64,000 bases of DNA from Neoarius graeffei (Eukaryota > Chordata > Actinopteri > Siluriformes > Ariidae). Positions 46,841-57,225 of the stretch are shown in pieces. Each line of letters opens with the position of its first letter. The first letter of the stretch is position 1. The translations under genes and the position numbers were made by a program. The DNA lies in NCBI RefSeq assembly GCF_027579695.1, contig NC_083577.1, positions 55,376,283 through 55,440,282 of the forward strand, written 5' to 3'. A model generated the notes under the pieces. It was not told the DNA's origin. It saw only the letters and a program-made list of their open reading frames with translations, and made no database searches.

Positions 46841-47465
46841 CTGTGTGGTCATTCTCCTCTGGTCTCGGTCATTAACAAGGTGTTTCAGCCTGCAGACAGG
46901 ATGTTCTTTTTTTTTTTGTTTGCACCTTTCAGTATGGGGCGGCACGGTGGTGTAGTGGTTAGCACTGTCGCCTCACAGCAAGAGGGTCCGGGTTTGAGCC
47001 CCATGGCCAGCAAGGGCCTTTCTGTGCAGAGTTTGCATGTTCTCCCCGTGTCTGCGTGGGTTTCCTCCGGGTGCTCCGGTTTCCCCCACAGTCCAAAGAC
47101 ATGCATGTTAGGTTAACTGGTGACTCGAAATTGACCGTAGGTGTGAATGTGAGTGTGAATGGTTGTCTGTGTCTATGTGTCAGCCCTGTGATGACCTGGC
47201 GACTTGTCCAGGGTGTACCCCGCCTTTCGCCCGTAGTCAGCTGGGATAGGCTCCAGCTTGCCTGCGACCCTGTAGAACAGGATAAAGTGGCTACAGATAA
47301 TGAGATGAGATGAGATGAGATGAGATGAGATGAGATGAGATGAGATGAGATGAGATGAGACCTTCCAGTATAAACTCTAGAGACTGTTGCGTGTGAAAAT
47401 CCAGCAGTTCCTGCAATATTCAAACCAGCTCATTTGGCACTAATAACTATACTATGGTTAATGTC
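46841..47465 (-). mobile_element. Tc1-like fragment, split by a SINE
   Basis: Two pieces, 46841-46935 and 47361-47465, are the minus-strand equivalent of the plus-strand Tc1-like fragment at 41885-42261. For example, GTGGTCATTCTCCTCTGGTC is the complement of its GAGGAGAATGACCAC region, and GTGTGAAAATCC of its GGGATTTTCACAC region. A V-SINE (46936-47360) separates them. Confidence 0.65.
46936..47360 (+). mobile_element. V-SINE with long (GAGAT)n tail
   Basis: The head and body are intact (B box GGGTTTGAGCCC) and the tail has about 15 GAGAT/GATGA units. Flanks are CCTTTCAGTAT (46925-46935) and CCTTCCAGTAT (47361-47371), an 11-bp target duplication with one change. The target was a pre-existing Tc1-like fragment. 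Confidence 0.9.
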
Positions 47466-47496
47466 AGGGGCATCAAACTTTTGCCAAAGCCAGCTT

Positions 47497-47541
47497 CCCC
47501 TGCAACCCTGATGGATAAATGGTATAGATAATGGATGGATG
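47497..47541 (+). mobile_element. SINE 3'-end remnant
   Basis: TGCAACCCTGATGGATAAATGG followed by ATGGATGGATG-like bases matches the last 40 bases of the SINE family. The rest is absent. Confidence 0.35.
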
Positions 47542-48019
47542 TTCTTTAAATATCACTGCAACCCTGAGTAATACAGTATTCTTAATTAGGATTATAAATG
47601 GAATGGAAGGAATATGGTAGATATAAAAACTTTGGTTCAGCTTAGATCAACTAATAATGAATCCACTAGCCCTATGTACCAAAATACAAATCTAATGATA
47701 AAAATGCTATGGATATGAACTGCTAAATCAAACTGCTTGAGAGACAGCTTATATTTTAAGTGAGAATTACCTAAGTGGCTTTCTGACTGAACAGACTCAT
47801 ATGTTCAGGATTTCATTGTAGGTTGTAAATTTAGTTTTTGAATGAAGATACTAAAAATGTATTTATTGAAGTGAGAATTGCTAAGGTTACACTTTATTTG
47901 GGCAGTCTGATGTAAACAGTATACACTGTCAACAAATGATCTATAGGGGCTTTTCACTGACGCCACAGATTTTTGTTTATCATGCAGTGTCTGCCACATT
48001 GCCAGGCAAACAAAGAAAC

Positions 48020-48383
48020 ATGGCTGTGACAGTTAATAATGAAAATCGAGACGACTGCAGTCAGTACAATCTCTCAAACGATTAAAAAATTTAGATTATA
48101 CCAGCAGATTGTGTTACATCGAAAAGCTGAAACATGCAGGCATCACAGATCCATATAATTTACCCACAAATGTATTTATTCCACTTGAAAAGTGTCTAGC
48201 AAACCAGCTACCGGATTTGGGACATTACGACATTCCGAACTATTTAGGACTTCTAAATACACTGGTGAGATGCTAAAGGCATACGAAAGTACAGATGCCG
48301 ACCAATATTTCGAGGCAAGTTTCGTGCATGCTGCAATGTTATGGGAAATTCACAATAAAGAAAAATACCTTTTTATGACAAAG
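48020..48383 (+). pseudogene. ISL2EU-type ORF, first exon, frameshifted
   Basis: From an ATG at 48020, two pieces in different frames look protein-like. One has YNLPTNVFIPLEKCLANQLP and HYDIPNYLGLLNT; the other has KYTGEMLKAYESTDADQYF and ASFVHAAMLWEIHNKEKYLF. The second piece ends at a good donor (AAAG then GTAAGC at 48384). The NYL...YTGE-LKAY pattern is the hallmark I recognise. Stops and a frameshift near 48255 make it a pseudogene. Confidence 0.5.
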
Positions 48384-48464
48384 GTAAGCTCAAATGTGGA
48401 CTTTTAATAGTTATAAACAAGCCAGGCCCTAGATCTAGCATATTTTATGGTGTTTAGCCTCGTC

Positions 48465-50106
48465 CAGTGGCGGAACTAGACTTTTTTCCTGGGGGGGGGG
48501 GGGGGGGGGGGGGGGCAAGGGGGTGGCCAGGACTATTTCAGGGGGGTCAATGGTTCCTACTACTACACACACAAATATGCACGAGCACTCACGATTAATG
48601 TTAGCGATTGTGTGCTGTATATCTGTTTTTTATCTTATGTGTTTAAATTATGCATTATTGTTATTATTATTATTTATTCTTACATGGTGTTGCACCTGTT
48701 CTTGTCTTGTGTTCTTGGCCATGTCATGACTTCTAATTATTTTTGTCTTTTTGTTATATATACATACACACCTTTCTTTCTTTCAACATTAAAATTCCAG
48801 GGACTACAGATGAAAGAAAACTAGTCAGTGATTATTTCTAGTGCATTTACATGTTAATTAATACACATTGATCCTTCTTAAATAAATAAACTTATAAACA
48901 ATACTTTCAATTTACAATCATGTTTAAGTAGCTACGTATTAAGCACACAGAAGATGTCATTTTGAGTGTAATTTGTAGTTTATTAATGTACAAAATGAAT
49001 ACGGTGCATTTACCAACACCCTGACACCATTGACTGGAACTAAAATGCACATAGTAACTCAAGTCACACAGTTACTCAGTTACTGACACACTGAGTCAGT
49101 TACACAGTCACACAGTTACTCACACACACACAGGTACATATAGTCAGTTGTTCACACAGCCAGTAGTCCATCAACTTTCCACAAAAAAAAATAAATAAAT
49201 TGCCTTAAATAAATAAATTGCCATCTTTTCTGTCCGCCAACTCCACACCCCCTTAATGCGTGACCATAAGCTACCATACCAGCAACGCCGAGTAGGTCCA
49301 ACTTAAAGTCAATAAACTAAGAACCCAAATCATCACACAGATATCTACCGTCTCTCTGTAATCCGTGGCTAGCCTCTACAAATGACACAAAAGATGCCAC
49401 TGTTTATTAAGAATGTGCAGAAGGCATCTAGCTTCTAGCAGTAGCACAGTGCTCCGTACACTCTTTCCCTAGCAGAATGGGCGTTTTTTGCACTTACAAC
49501 AAGAAGGTTGAGTGCCACGGTAATAAACACACTCCCTGTACTTCCTTCAAAAGAGGGTCTAGTCTTCAAAATACGCCATGATTTACTTAATTCTGAACAT
49601 TGTTCATACTGCTAAAGGTCACTTCACATCACACACCTAGTTTTGACTACATCTGCGTTTTCACCTTTTCTATTGCCAAATAGAAGAATTGCCAAATCAT
49701 TCTGATTTATGAAACGAAAATCGATTGGCCAGAAGATCCACTGACTGATCTTATTGAACTCGTGAACTTATTTTGGGATAAACTGTGGTCGTGTACTCAC
49801 CGATATAGGTCAGTCTTAAAATCCATCTGGCTGAGGAGCAGCTGCCTTTTCTGTTCAATGGTTCCTTCTTCTTCTTTTTCTTCTTTCCCATGTCTTCTAT
49901 TGTAAATTGGATTGCAACGCCTTGTGGTAGCTTGCATTGCGCCATCTACTGTACAGGAGGAACCTAGCAGTCACAGACTTCAATGCAACTGGCTTTTCTC
50001 GTGCGGTGCCGTAACATGTCAATCATCTGGGGGGGCACCTGGGGTAGCCAATCAGATTCCAGGGGAGGCTAGTGCCCCCCCAGCCACCCCTGTAGCTCCG
50101 CCCCTA
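48465..50106 (-). mobile_element. hAT element nested in the ISL2EU-like element, 1.64 kb
   Basis: The ends are CAGTGGCGGAACTA and the reverse complement of the right end, TAGGGGCGGAGCTA. A perfect 8-bp duplication, GCCTCGTC, flanks it (48457-48464 and 50107-50114). A minus-strand exon-like piece near the right end (frame with EQKRQLLLSQMDFKTDLYR) ends at a donor, TATCG then GTGAGTAC, near 49800. The remaining transposase is not recognisable. The perfect duplication makes it younger than its host. Confidence 0.85.
48491..48515. repeat. Poly-G homopolymer (25 nt)
   Basis: Twenty-five G just inside the left end of the hAT element, expanding a GGGG-rich terminal sequence. Confidence 0.95.
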
Positions 50107-50872
50107 GCCTCGTCTATGTTATCAGTACATAACAAACTTACTGCTAGTCTAACCAAGCATTAGGTCTAATAAAATATATCTTATATCTTATCCAAAGCCC
50201 ACATCCAGATATACATTTTAACGTTCATACATTTTCCATTTGGCATGTATTTTTGTAGTGCAGTAGAGCTGCTAAGTAGGATACACTTGCGTATGTACCA
50301 GTAGACTGTCCTGGGTAGTGTCAGACCATGCAACCTGTTAAAAGCTTTACTATCTAGACCAAAACTCTGTCCATGTTACGACAACTTACAGAGTTGTTGA
50401 ATGTTAACTTGAGTACGCCGAATCTAGATCTATGGGATTTGTATAACTGTATGGCCTTGAGTGAGAAAAAGTGTTAGAAGAAATAACAGGTGCACAAAAG
50501 TTTCATACTAACCTGATATAAAATGTTCTCCACACACACAGGAATGCTCTGTTGGCATCCAGTGTTCCTGTTTAACTGCAACTCGCCATTTTTCTCATCT
50601 TTTTGGGTTTGCTGGGAAGCAGTGAAAAGTTAAACCAGGCTTATCTCCACATCTGTTATTACACCCAAAAGCACTACAGGTCTCTGGCATTGTTCTTTTA
50701 GATGTAACTTCTACAGGTTTAGCTTTAGATCTTTACTGAACTGGGCTTACAATCATTCGCATACACTTGTGCTGCTAATGTGCCAGTCGGTGTCAAACAC
50801 AAAGCTTGCCCAGCAATATAGCCACATAAACAAATCCACAGTTATGACGATGTCATGTGGAAAGTCCCTATA

Positions 50873-51197
50873 GACTGTCATTAACCAGCCTTTTAATGTC
50901 AGCTGTTTTTATGGTTGTTGATTTTAGTAGATACTATATATAATATATTTATTTTATAATTAAGTATGTATTATATACACTACTGTTGCTTTAATTAGAT
51001 GGACTAGTTTGTAGCCCTTGATGTTTAATAGATCATCTATAGACTATCAACTTGCCCTTATTGCTATCACAATTTTAATGAATTTTGATGAACTTTCCAT
51101 CTTTTTTAAAGATGTTTATCATTTAAAATGTTGGTGTTAAATAGTATTAGTATAGTGGACAGTATCTCTGCCTGTCAGGCAGAAGGCCGAGGTTTTA
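50873..51197. other. Unidentified AT-rich DNA
   Basis: Nothing recognisable between the ISL2EU-like element and the next SINE. Confidence 0.5.
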
Positions 51198-51552
51198 GGG
51201 TGGCACGGTCACAGCAAGAAGGTTCCGGGTTTGAACCAAGCGGCCGGCGAGGGCCTTTCTGTGTGGAGTTTGCATGTTCTCCCCGTGTCTGCGTGGGTTT
51301 CCTCTGGGTGCTCCGGTTTCCCTCACAATCCAAAGACATGCGGTTAGGTTGACGTGGGGCAGCCTTGGGCTGAGGTGCCCTTGAGCAAGGTACCGAACCC
51401 CTGACTGCTCCCTGGGCGCTCTGGTGTGGCTGCCCACTGCTCTGAGTGTGTGCGTGTGTTCACTGCTTCAGATGGGTTAAATGCAGAGGATGAATTTCAC
51501 TGTACTTGAAGTGTGCATATGACGAATAAAGGTTTCTTCTTCTTTCTTCTTC
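51198..51552 (+). mobile_element. V-SINE variant with TTCTTCTT tail, head deleted
   Basis: The conserved body (GGAGTTTGCATGTTCTCCCC) is followed by a different 3' part (CCCTTGAGCAAGGTACCGAA, then GTTCACTGCTTCAGATGGGT) and a CTT-rich tail after AATAAAGG. The A-box part of the tRNA head is missing (GGTGGCACGG jumps straight to TCACAGCAAGAAGG), so this copy probably lost Pol III promoter function. Confidence 0.75.
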
Positions 51553-52010
51553 TTGGTGAGAATCAGATCATAGGCTGGTTTATGACAGCCTATGGATGGT
51601 TTCTATTGAAATATCCAAATAAATCATTAATATTAATTATCATATTGTGAAATTGATAAATGTCAACGTGTGGAACCTGAAGGAAACCTGAAAGAGCTCA
51701 CACAGATTTCAGAGAAACTATAACAGTTGAGAAGGGTTTCATTAGACCACATATGACTGAAGCTGTGAGGAAAGCTGTGATTGCTAACCCTACCTCTCTC
51801 TAACCAAACATTTCATACTAGTTTAATAGCAGTTGCAAAAATACAGTGTGAGACTGTGTGTTGGTTTAACAGTGTTGCTATTAATCATACATGAGTAAAA
51901 AAAAAAAGCATATGGCCTTTACAAAGAAATAAACTTAGAGAAAATGTTGTCTTTCAAAGGAATTTTATATGAACATGAAATTGCACTTGTGTGTACTCAT
52001 TTCATGTGTA

Positions 52011-52012
<2 letters not shown>

Positions 52013-52053
<41 letters not shown>

Positions 52054-52063
52054 ATATATATAT

Positions 52064-52155
<92 letters not shown>
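52013..52155. repeat. (TG)n(TA)n(CA)n(TA)nT(n) compound microsatellite
   Basis: About 18 TG units, a TA stretch, about 9 CA units, about 28 TA units, then 18 T. The TG and CA blocks are complementary and can form a small cruciform. Confidence 0.95.
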
Positions 52156-52156
<1 letters not shown>

Positions 52157-52641
52157 AACAAACCTCTTTGTGGGTAACAATGTAACTGATAACTGTCTAA
52201 TTCTTGTCTTTGTAACATTAATGATTTTAAGTATTATTTTATCTGGTAACATACTGATGTGCTTTCAACTACTCAATATATGGTAAGTTATGTGGAGGAG
52301 GGCATGCTGGTAAGATACTCCTCTCATTTTGAGAGTGAAGGGAATTTCCCTTGTAATTTCACTGCAGTTAAAACAAAGAAAGATATCAGTAAACCAGAAC
52401 CCAGTGCCTATTATCAGAACCATGGAAATTATTCATATTTGAGCTGAAGAAACATGAGATGATGATCTTAAAATCAAGAGATATCTTGTATGCCAAAAGA
52501 GTGTTATTTCCATTCCAATTGCATTTACTTCTAAATACAAAATGTAAGTTAAAGAATATGATATGTAATTTAATTTATTATATTAATAGCAATTATTCCT
52601 GGAAGCACTGAATATATTGTAGCTTCTTCAACTGCAATATT

Positions 52642-52736
52642 TTCTTCTTCTTCCTCTTCTTCTTCTAACAACAACAACAACAACAACAACAACAATAATA
52701 ATTATTATTATTTATTTATTTATTTATTTATTTATT
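52642..52736. repeat. (CTT)n(CAA)n(AAT)n(ATTT)n compound microsatellite
   Basis: Four adjoining short tandem blocks change unit in sequence. Confidence 0.9.
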
Positions 52737-52762
52737 GCTAGCATATGGAGTAAATTGTAGTG

Positions 52763-53237
52763 TGTCATGCTTATGCTCTTCAAAAGGAGTTTGTCTTTTT
52801 AGTACAGATTCCACTGGTATCTGTCATGTCAACAGTGAATTCGGCATCAGATTCCATTGCCTAGAACTCACCTCTGCCTTCAAACTTGGTCATCACAGAC
52901 TCCAACTCTCAGCTCACACGTTCAAGTTCACCTGCTGCACACACCTGGACTTAATTACCACCACACACTATATAAGCACACTCACAGCACAAGGACAATG
53001 CAAAGAACTCACATCAGATATAACAAGCCTTTTGATTAATGTTTTCTACTTCTGCATTTGACCCACGTTTGTTCTCTCATTTTGAGATCCTTGCCTCATT
53101 CTTCGATCATCTGCTTGTTTATCACCTGAACTTGTGCTGGCTTCTTGACTCTGTATTATGATTTTGATTTGTTTGTAACTACTACTACATTTTAATGAAA
53201 GCATTATCTGCAACTGTTTCCATCTCTGCTGGCTAAC
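52763..53237 (+). mobile_element. Possible solo LTR or promoter-bearing repeat
   Basis: Starts TGTCATGC, contains a TATA box (CACTATATAAGCACACTC near 52967) and ends near TCTCTGCTGGCTAACG. Layout and size fit an LTR with promoter, and the sequence resembles a dispersed fish repeat I have seen, but there is no second LTR, no internal coding region and no clear 4-6 bp target duplication. Confidence 0.3.
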
Positions 53238-53261
53238 GGTATCAATCATACAAACACATAT

Positions 53262-53629
53262 CATCCATCCATCCATCCATTATCTGTAGCCGCTTATCCT
53301 GCACAGGGTCATGCAGCCTATCCCAGCTAACTATGGACGAGAGGCGGGGTACACCCTGGACAAGTCACCAGGTCATCGCAGGTCTAACACATAGACAAAT
53401 AACCATTCACACTCACATTCAAACCTACAGTCAATTTAGAGCCACCAGTTAACCTAACCTGCATGTCTTTGGACTGTGGGGGAAACCGGAGCATCCAGAG
53501 CAAACCCACGCAGACACAGGGAGAACATGCAAACTCCACACAGAAAGGCCCTCATCAGCTGCTGGGCTTGAACCCAGGACCTTCTTGCTGTGAGGTGACA
53601 GTGCTAACTACTACACCACCGTGCCACCC
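53262..53629 (-). mobile_element. V-SINE with (ATGG)n tail
   Basis: Minus-strand copy with a CATC-repeat tail on its left and head at 53629. Flanks are ACAAACACATAT and ACAAACACACAT, a target duplication with one difference. The right-hand duplicate was then used by the next SINE. Confidence 0.85.
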
Positions 53630-53644
53630 ACAAACACACATCAT

Positions 53645-54024
53645 CTCATCTCATCCCATTATCTCTAGCCACTTTATCCTGTTCTACAGGGTCGCAGGCA
53701 AGCTGGAGCCTATCCCAGCTGACTACGGGTGAAAGGCGGGGTACACCCTGGACAAGCCGCCAGGTCATCACAGGGCTGACACATAGACACAGACAACCAT
53801 TCATACTCACATTCACACCTACAGTCAATTTAGAGTCACCAGTTAACCTAACCTGCATGTCTTTGGACTGTGGGGGAAACTGGAGCACCCGGAGGAAACC
53901 CACGCGGACACGGGGAGAACATGCAAACTCTACACAGAAAGGCCCTTGCTGGCCACGGGGCTTGAACCCAGACCTTCTTGCTGTGAGGCAACAGCGCTAA
54001 CCACTACACCACCATGCCGCCCCT
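53645..54024 (-). mobile_element. V-SINE inserted in the previous SINE's target duplication
   Basis: Minus-strand, full-length copy. A perfect 12-bp duplication, AACACACATCAT (53633-53644 and 54025-54036), flanks it. It lies directly beside and in the same orientation as the SINE at 53262-53629. Confidence 0.9.
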
Positions 54025-54227
54025 AACACACATCATGATAAAACAATTTATTTCAAAGCACTGTTGCCCTTCACCATTTTTTACTTGCCATACAAACTTA
54101 CCTTGAAATGTTGGACTTTCAAGGGATATCAAAATCAAATTTAGCAATAGGACATTTCTGCTTCACCTGACCAAAAGTGGTGACTGCAGTGTAAAAAAAA
54201 TAAAAAATAAAAAATTAACTGACCTGT

Positions 54228-54360
54228 GTGTGCTCATTGCTCGTGTGTGTGTGTGTGTGTGCATGTTTGTGTGTTCACTGCTTCAGATGGGTTAAATGCA
54301 GTGAGGAATTTCATAAGTGTATGTGTGATGAATAAAGTTGTTGTTGTTGTTCTTCTTCTT
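54228..54360 (+). mobile_element. V-SINE variant, 3' fragment
   Basis: GTTCACTGCTTCAGATGGGT, then AATAAAGTTGTTG and a CTT-rich tail match the 3' part of the variant at 51198-51552. The head and body are absent; a GT run has expanded inside. Confidence 0.65.
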
Positions 54361-56096
54361 CTAAATGTCTTTGATTGCATATTGTCTAATACACTGGGAA
54401 TTTGCTTTGATCACATGTCTTTCCAGTATCCCTTATCTCATTGTTCAGCTAGTATTGCAATTTCATATAATATTGAAGTTTAATTGTAGTTGTCAACTTG
54501 TTACAGTGAAATAATTATAGTAAAAGGACAGATACCTAGAACTGGTTTATTTTGATTTCATTTCAGTAGTCTGATGCACAGGATGCATGCTAAGCAATCA
54601 TGTACACCTAGGTTTCATGTGAAAGATTGCTTTTGAAAGAAGAATGAATGGAGTGTGACACTTGCTTCACTTGTTTCCCTTTGTTATTGTTTTCACCTGC
54701 CAGTCTCTGGGAGGATTTTTCTGGTGGGACTAAACCCACTTCCTGAAATGTTTAACGACTGGTAAAACCAAAGTGAGGTTAATGACAGTGAAGATCATAG
54801 ATAAGGAACAAATACTTGTATGGGCCCCAACTGTTTAAGCAAGGAGAGCAAGGTGTTCAGGATGGGCTTTGTCATTAAAGATAGTTCCTCTACTCAAACA
54901 GTCTTCCGCCCACAATGGAATTCACCTGACAATGTGGCGAACAAAAGCTTGGGATTTGCTGTTTAGGCTTTCCCTCCAAAAGCCTACTTGTCTTATTCAA
55001 AGGTCCACTGGACATGAAGACAGGTAATTAAGATCAAACAGGTGAAGAATCTGAGTGGGAGTTGCCTTGAGCAATCACAAAATTCTCACACTGATTATTA
55101 TGTACATACCTAAAAGGTGAAATCTCCTATTCAGCAAGTTTGCTTCTTCAGATCCTTGCAGTACTTCTGCCTCACTTGTCATGACAAGTGAGAGTATAAT
55201 ATCCTGCTCTAGAAATACCTCCTGAGGAATGGGTGACTCACACATACACGGTAGCTCTTATCAAACATACCAATCATTACAAATAGCAAAGATCATTTAA
55301 GTATGATGCCAAAGATACTTACATGATATGACATAGTATGTGGTATGCTTTCCAGTCTATTTGTCCATTTTGTACATAGTACCAAGCAAGCAAGAATATG
55401 CTGTATTACTTTACAAATCCAAGATATGGTGATTTTTTTTTCAATCTTGTTTGTCTAGAGAGCAAGAATCAAAACAGGACTCAGACAGGGAGAATTTTAA
55501 TAAATGAAGACCTATGTCCCTAACTTGAAAGCTTGTCCCATGTAGGAAACTTTCTTTTTTGTTTGTCATTACTACAATATTTCCCTTCATTCAGTACAGA
55601 GTGCGTTCTCCATTAATAACCTATGAGATTGTCCACTCCACCTTTCCTCCTATGAGTGATTTAGGTGGGATTCTGTGGCAGGAGTAGGACTCATTCAAGC
55701 CCACTCCCTGCTGAAGTGACTCCCCATGTTGCCTCCCCTACAGTCAAAGCCACTGACTCATGGAGACTGCTTAAGACCTCCATATACTCACAGTAGAGCC
55801 ATGGCCAACCCAACAAACCGAGGAAACTTTTGTGTCCCACAAATAAATGGGAAAAAGGCTCTTCTGAAGCAGTGATTTTTTTGGCAGTAACAAATGCTGG
55901 AAACCAAAATATGAATCACGCCAGTGCACATATCATTGCAACCGCAGAGCCTCTTCAACATAGATTTTCTCTATTGCTTTTAGGAAGGTGCCAACGAAGG
56001 GCAATCCTGAAGGAGTAAGTCGGATGTAATTAAGATGTGATTTCACACATCATCACACACTGGCAGTTAAAATGAGAGGTGAGACTCTGAGCTTAC

Positions 56097-56165
56097 CTAT
56101 GTTCTTCTTCAGTTTGTCTGGTTAAATGATCGTTTCATGTCCACAAGCTGTTTGATAAAGTGTTG
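56097..56165 (-). other. Candidate non-coding exon (69 nt), weak
   Basis: On the minus strand, acceptor CATGTCTTGCCACAG and donor ACATAG then GTAAGCTC flank 69 nt that contain stops in all three frames. The donor is strong, the acceptor moderate. This kind of pair can occur by chance in a window this long. Confidence 0.15.
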
Positions 56166-57139
56166 CTGTGGCAAGACATGCTTATTATATCTGACAACAA
56201 TACTTTGAATGCTGTATGAAGCCTTTCAAAATTGTTCTAAACACATGGATTATGTGATACTGTGTGCATTGCAAACTGTAAAATGCTCATTACATTTACA
56301 CACAACTTTCCCTCCGTAGCACAACAGGAAGCATGATCACGAACATGTGCCCCTGATAGTATAGAGAGACTGAACTGAGGATGACCTGTCCTGTGGAAAA
56401 GAGAGTGTGTGTGTTTGTGTGTGTGGGTGTGCAAGACTGAGGGAAGGGCTGGCAGAGGCTGAGGGGAAGAGTGGGGTGGAGGAGGACGTGGGTGGGTGGG
56501 TTGGTGCGGGCAAGTGGGCGAAGGCTGCAGGAAACCCTCGCAAGAATGAGTGCTTGAGTATGCATGCGTGGTTTCTTTTCTGGGGTGAGGGTGGGTGGAG
56601 GGAGCAACAGAAATCTCTACTGTTTGTGGATAAGAACCACTTAAATCCTTTTGCTCATCATCTGACAAGTTGTTGAATCATGGCTGGGAGTGGTTGAGGC
56701 AGTCAGCAGTACCCTTTAGTCAGTCTGCGCTTCACAAAAAACTACTTCACTGATACTTCACCTATACTTCATCTGCTGTCATGGATCTTTCAAACTATTA
56801 TGTTAACTGATATTCAAGGATTACAACAGAATTATGAATTAATTTATCTTAATTCTGAACATTTCAATCATCAAAAGGGGGTATTTTGCCTTAGATACTA
56901 ACCTCAACAACTTTTAGGTCACAAATGCCATAGAAATCCCACAGATATGATTAAAATTGTTACAGATTTTCTCGTCTGTTTATTTTGTACACATTATTCA
57001 GAGTGGGGTGGAGGAGCACTGCTAAGTCTGGACAAACCTATAATTCCCATTTCTTTAACGTGGCCTAATGTATACAATAAATCATTTGTAGCTTTGAGGT
57101 TATAAAAACACAGGAGATGAGACTTTTAAGATTTTTATG

Positions 57140-57142
<3 letters not shown>

Positions 57143-57224
<82 letters not shown>
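57143..57224. repeat. A(28)(TA)27 microsatellite
   Basis: A run of 28 A followed by about 27 TA units. Confidence 0.95.

Positions 57225-57225
<1 letters not shown>

Larger units (their letters stand above)
47942..50872 (+). mobile_element. ISL2EU-like DNA transposon, decayed, 2.9 kb
   Basis: The ends are inverted: TATAGGGGCTTTTCAC at 47942 and the reverse complement of GTGGAAAGTCCCTATA at 50872. On the plus strand near the left end lies a frameshifted exon (48020-48383) like the N-terminal exon of large fish ORFs that I associate with SWIM/YqaJ-carrying ISL2EU elements. A hAT element (48465-50106) is nested inside. Most of the internal coding region is missing. The family name is by recall; the inverted ends are seen directly. 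Confidence 0.5.

Noticed and set aside
47300-47360. Short regular repeats that could suggest a CRISPR-like array
   Set aside because: These are GAGAT SINE tail units without spacers; the sequence is eukaryotic.
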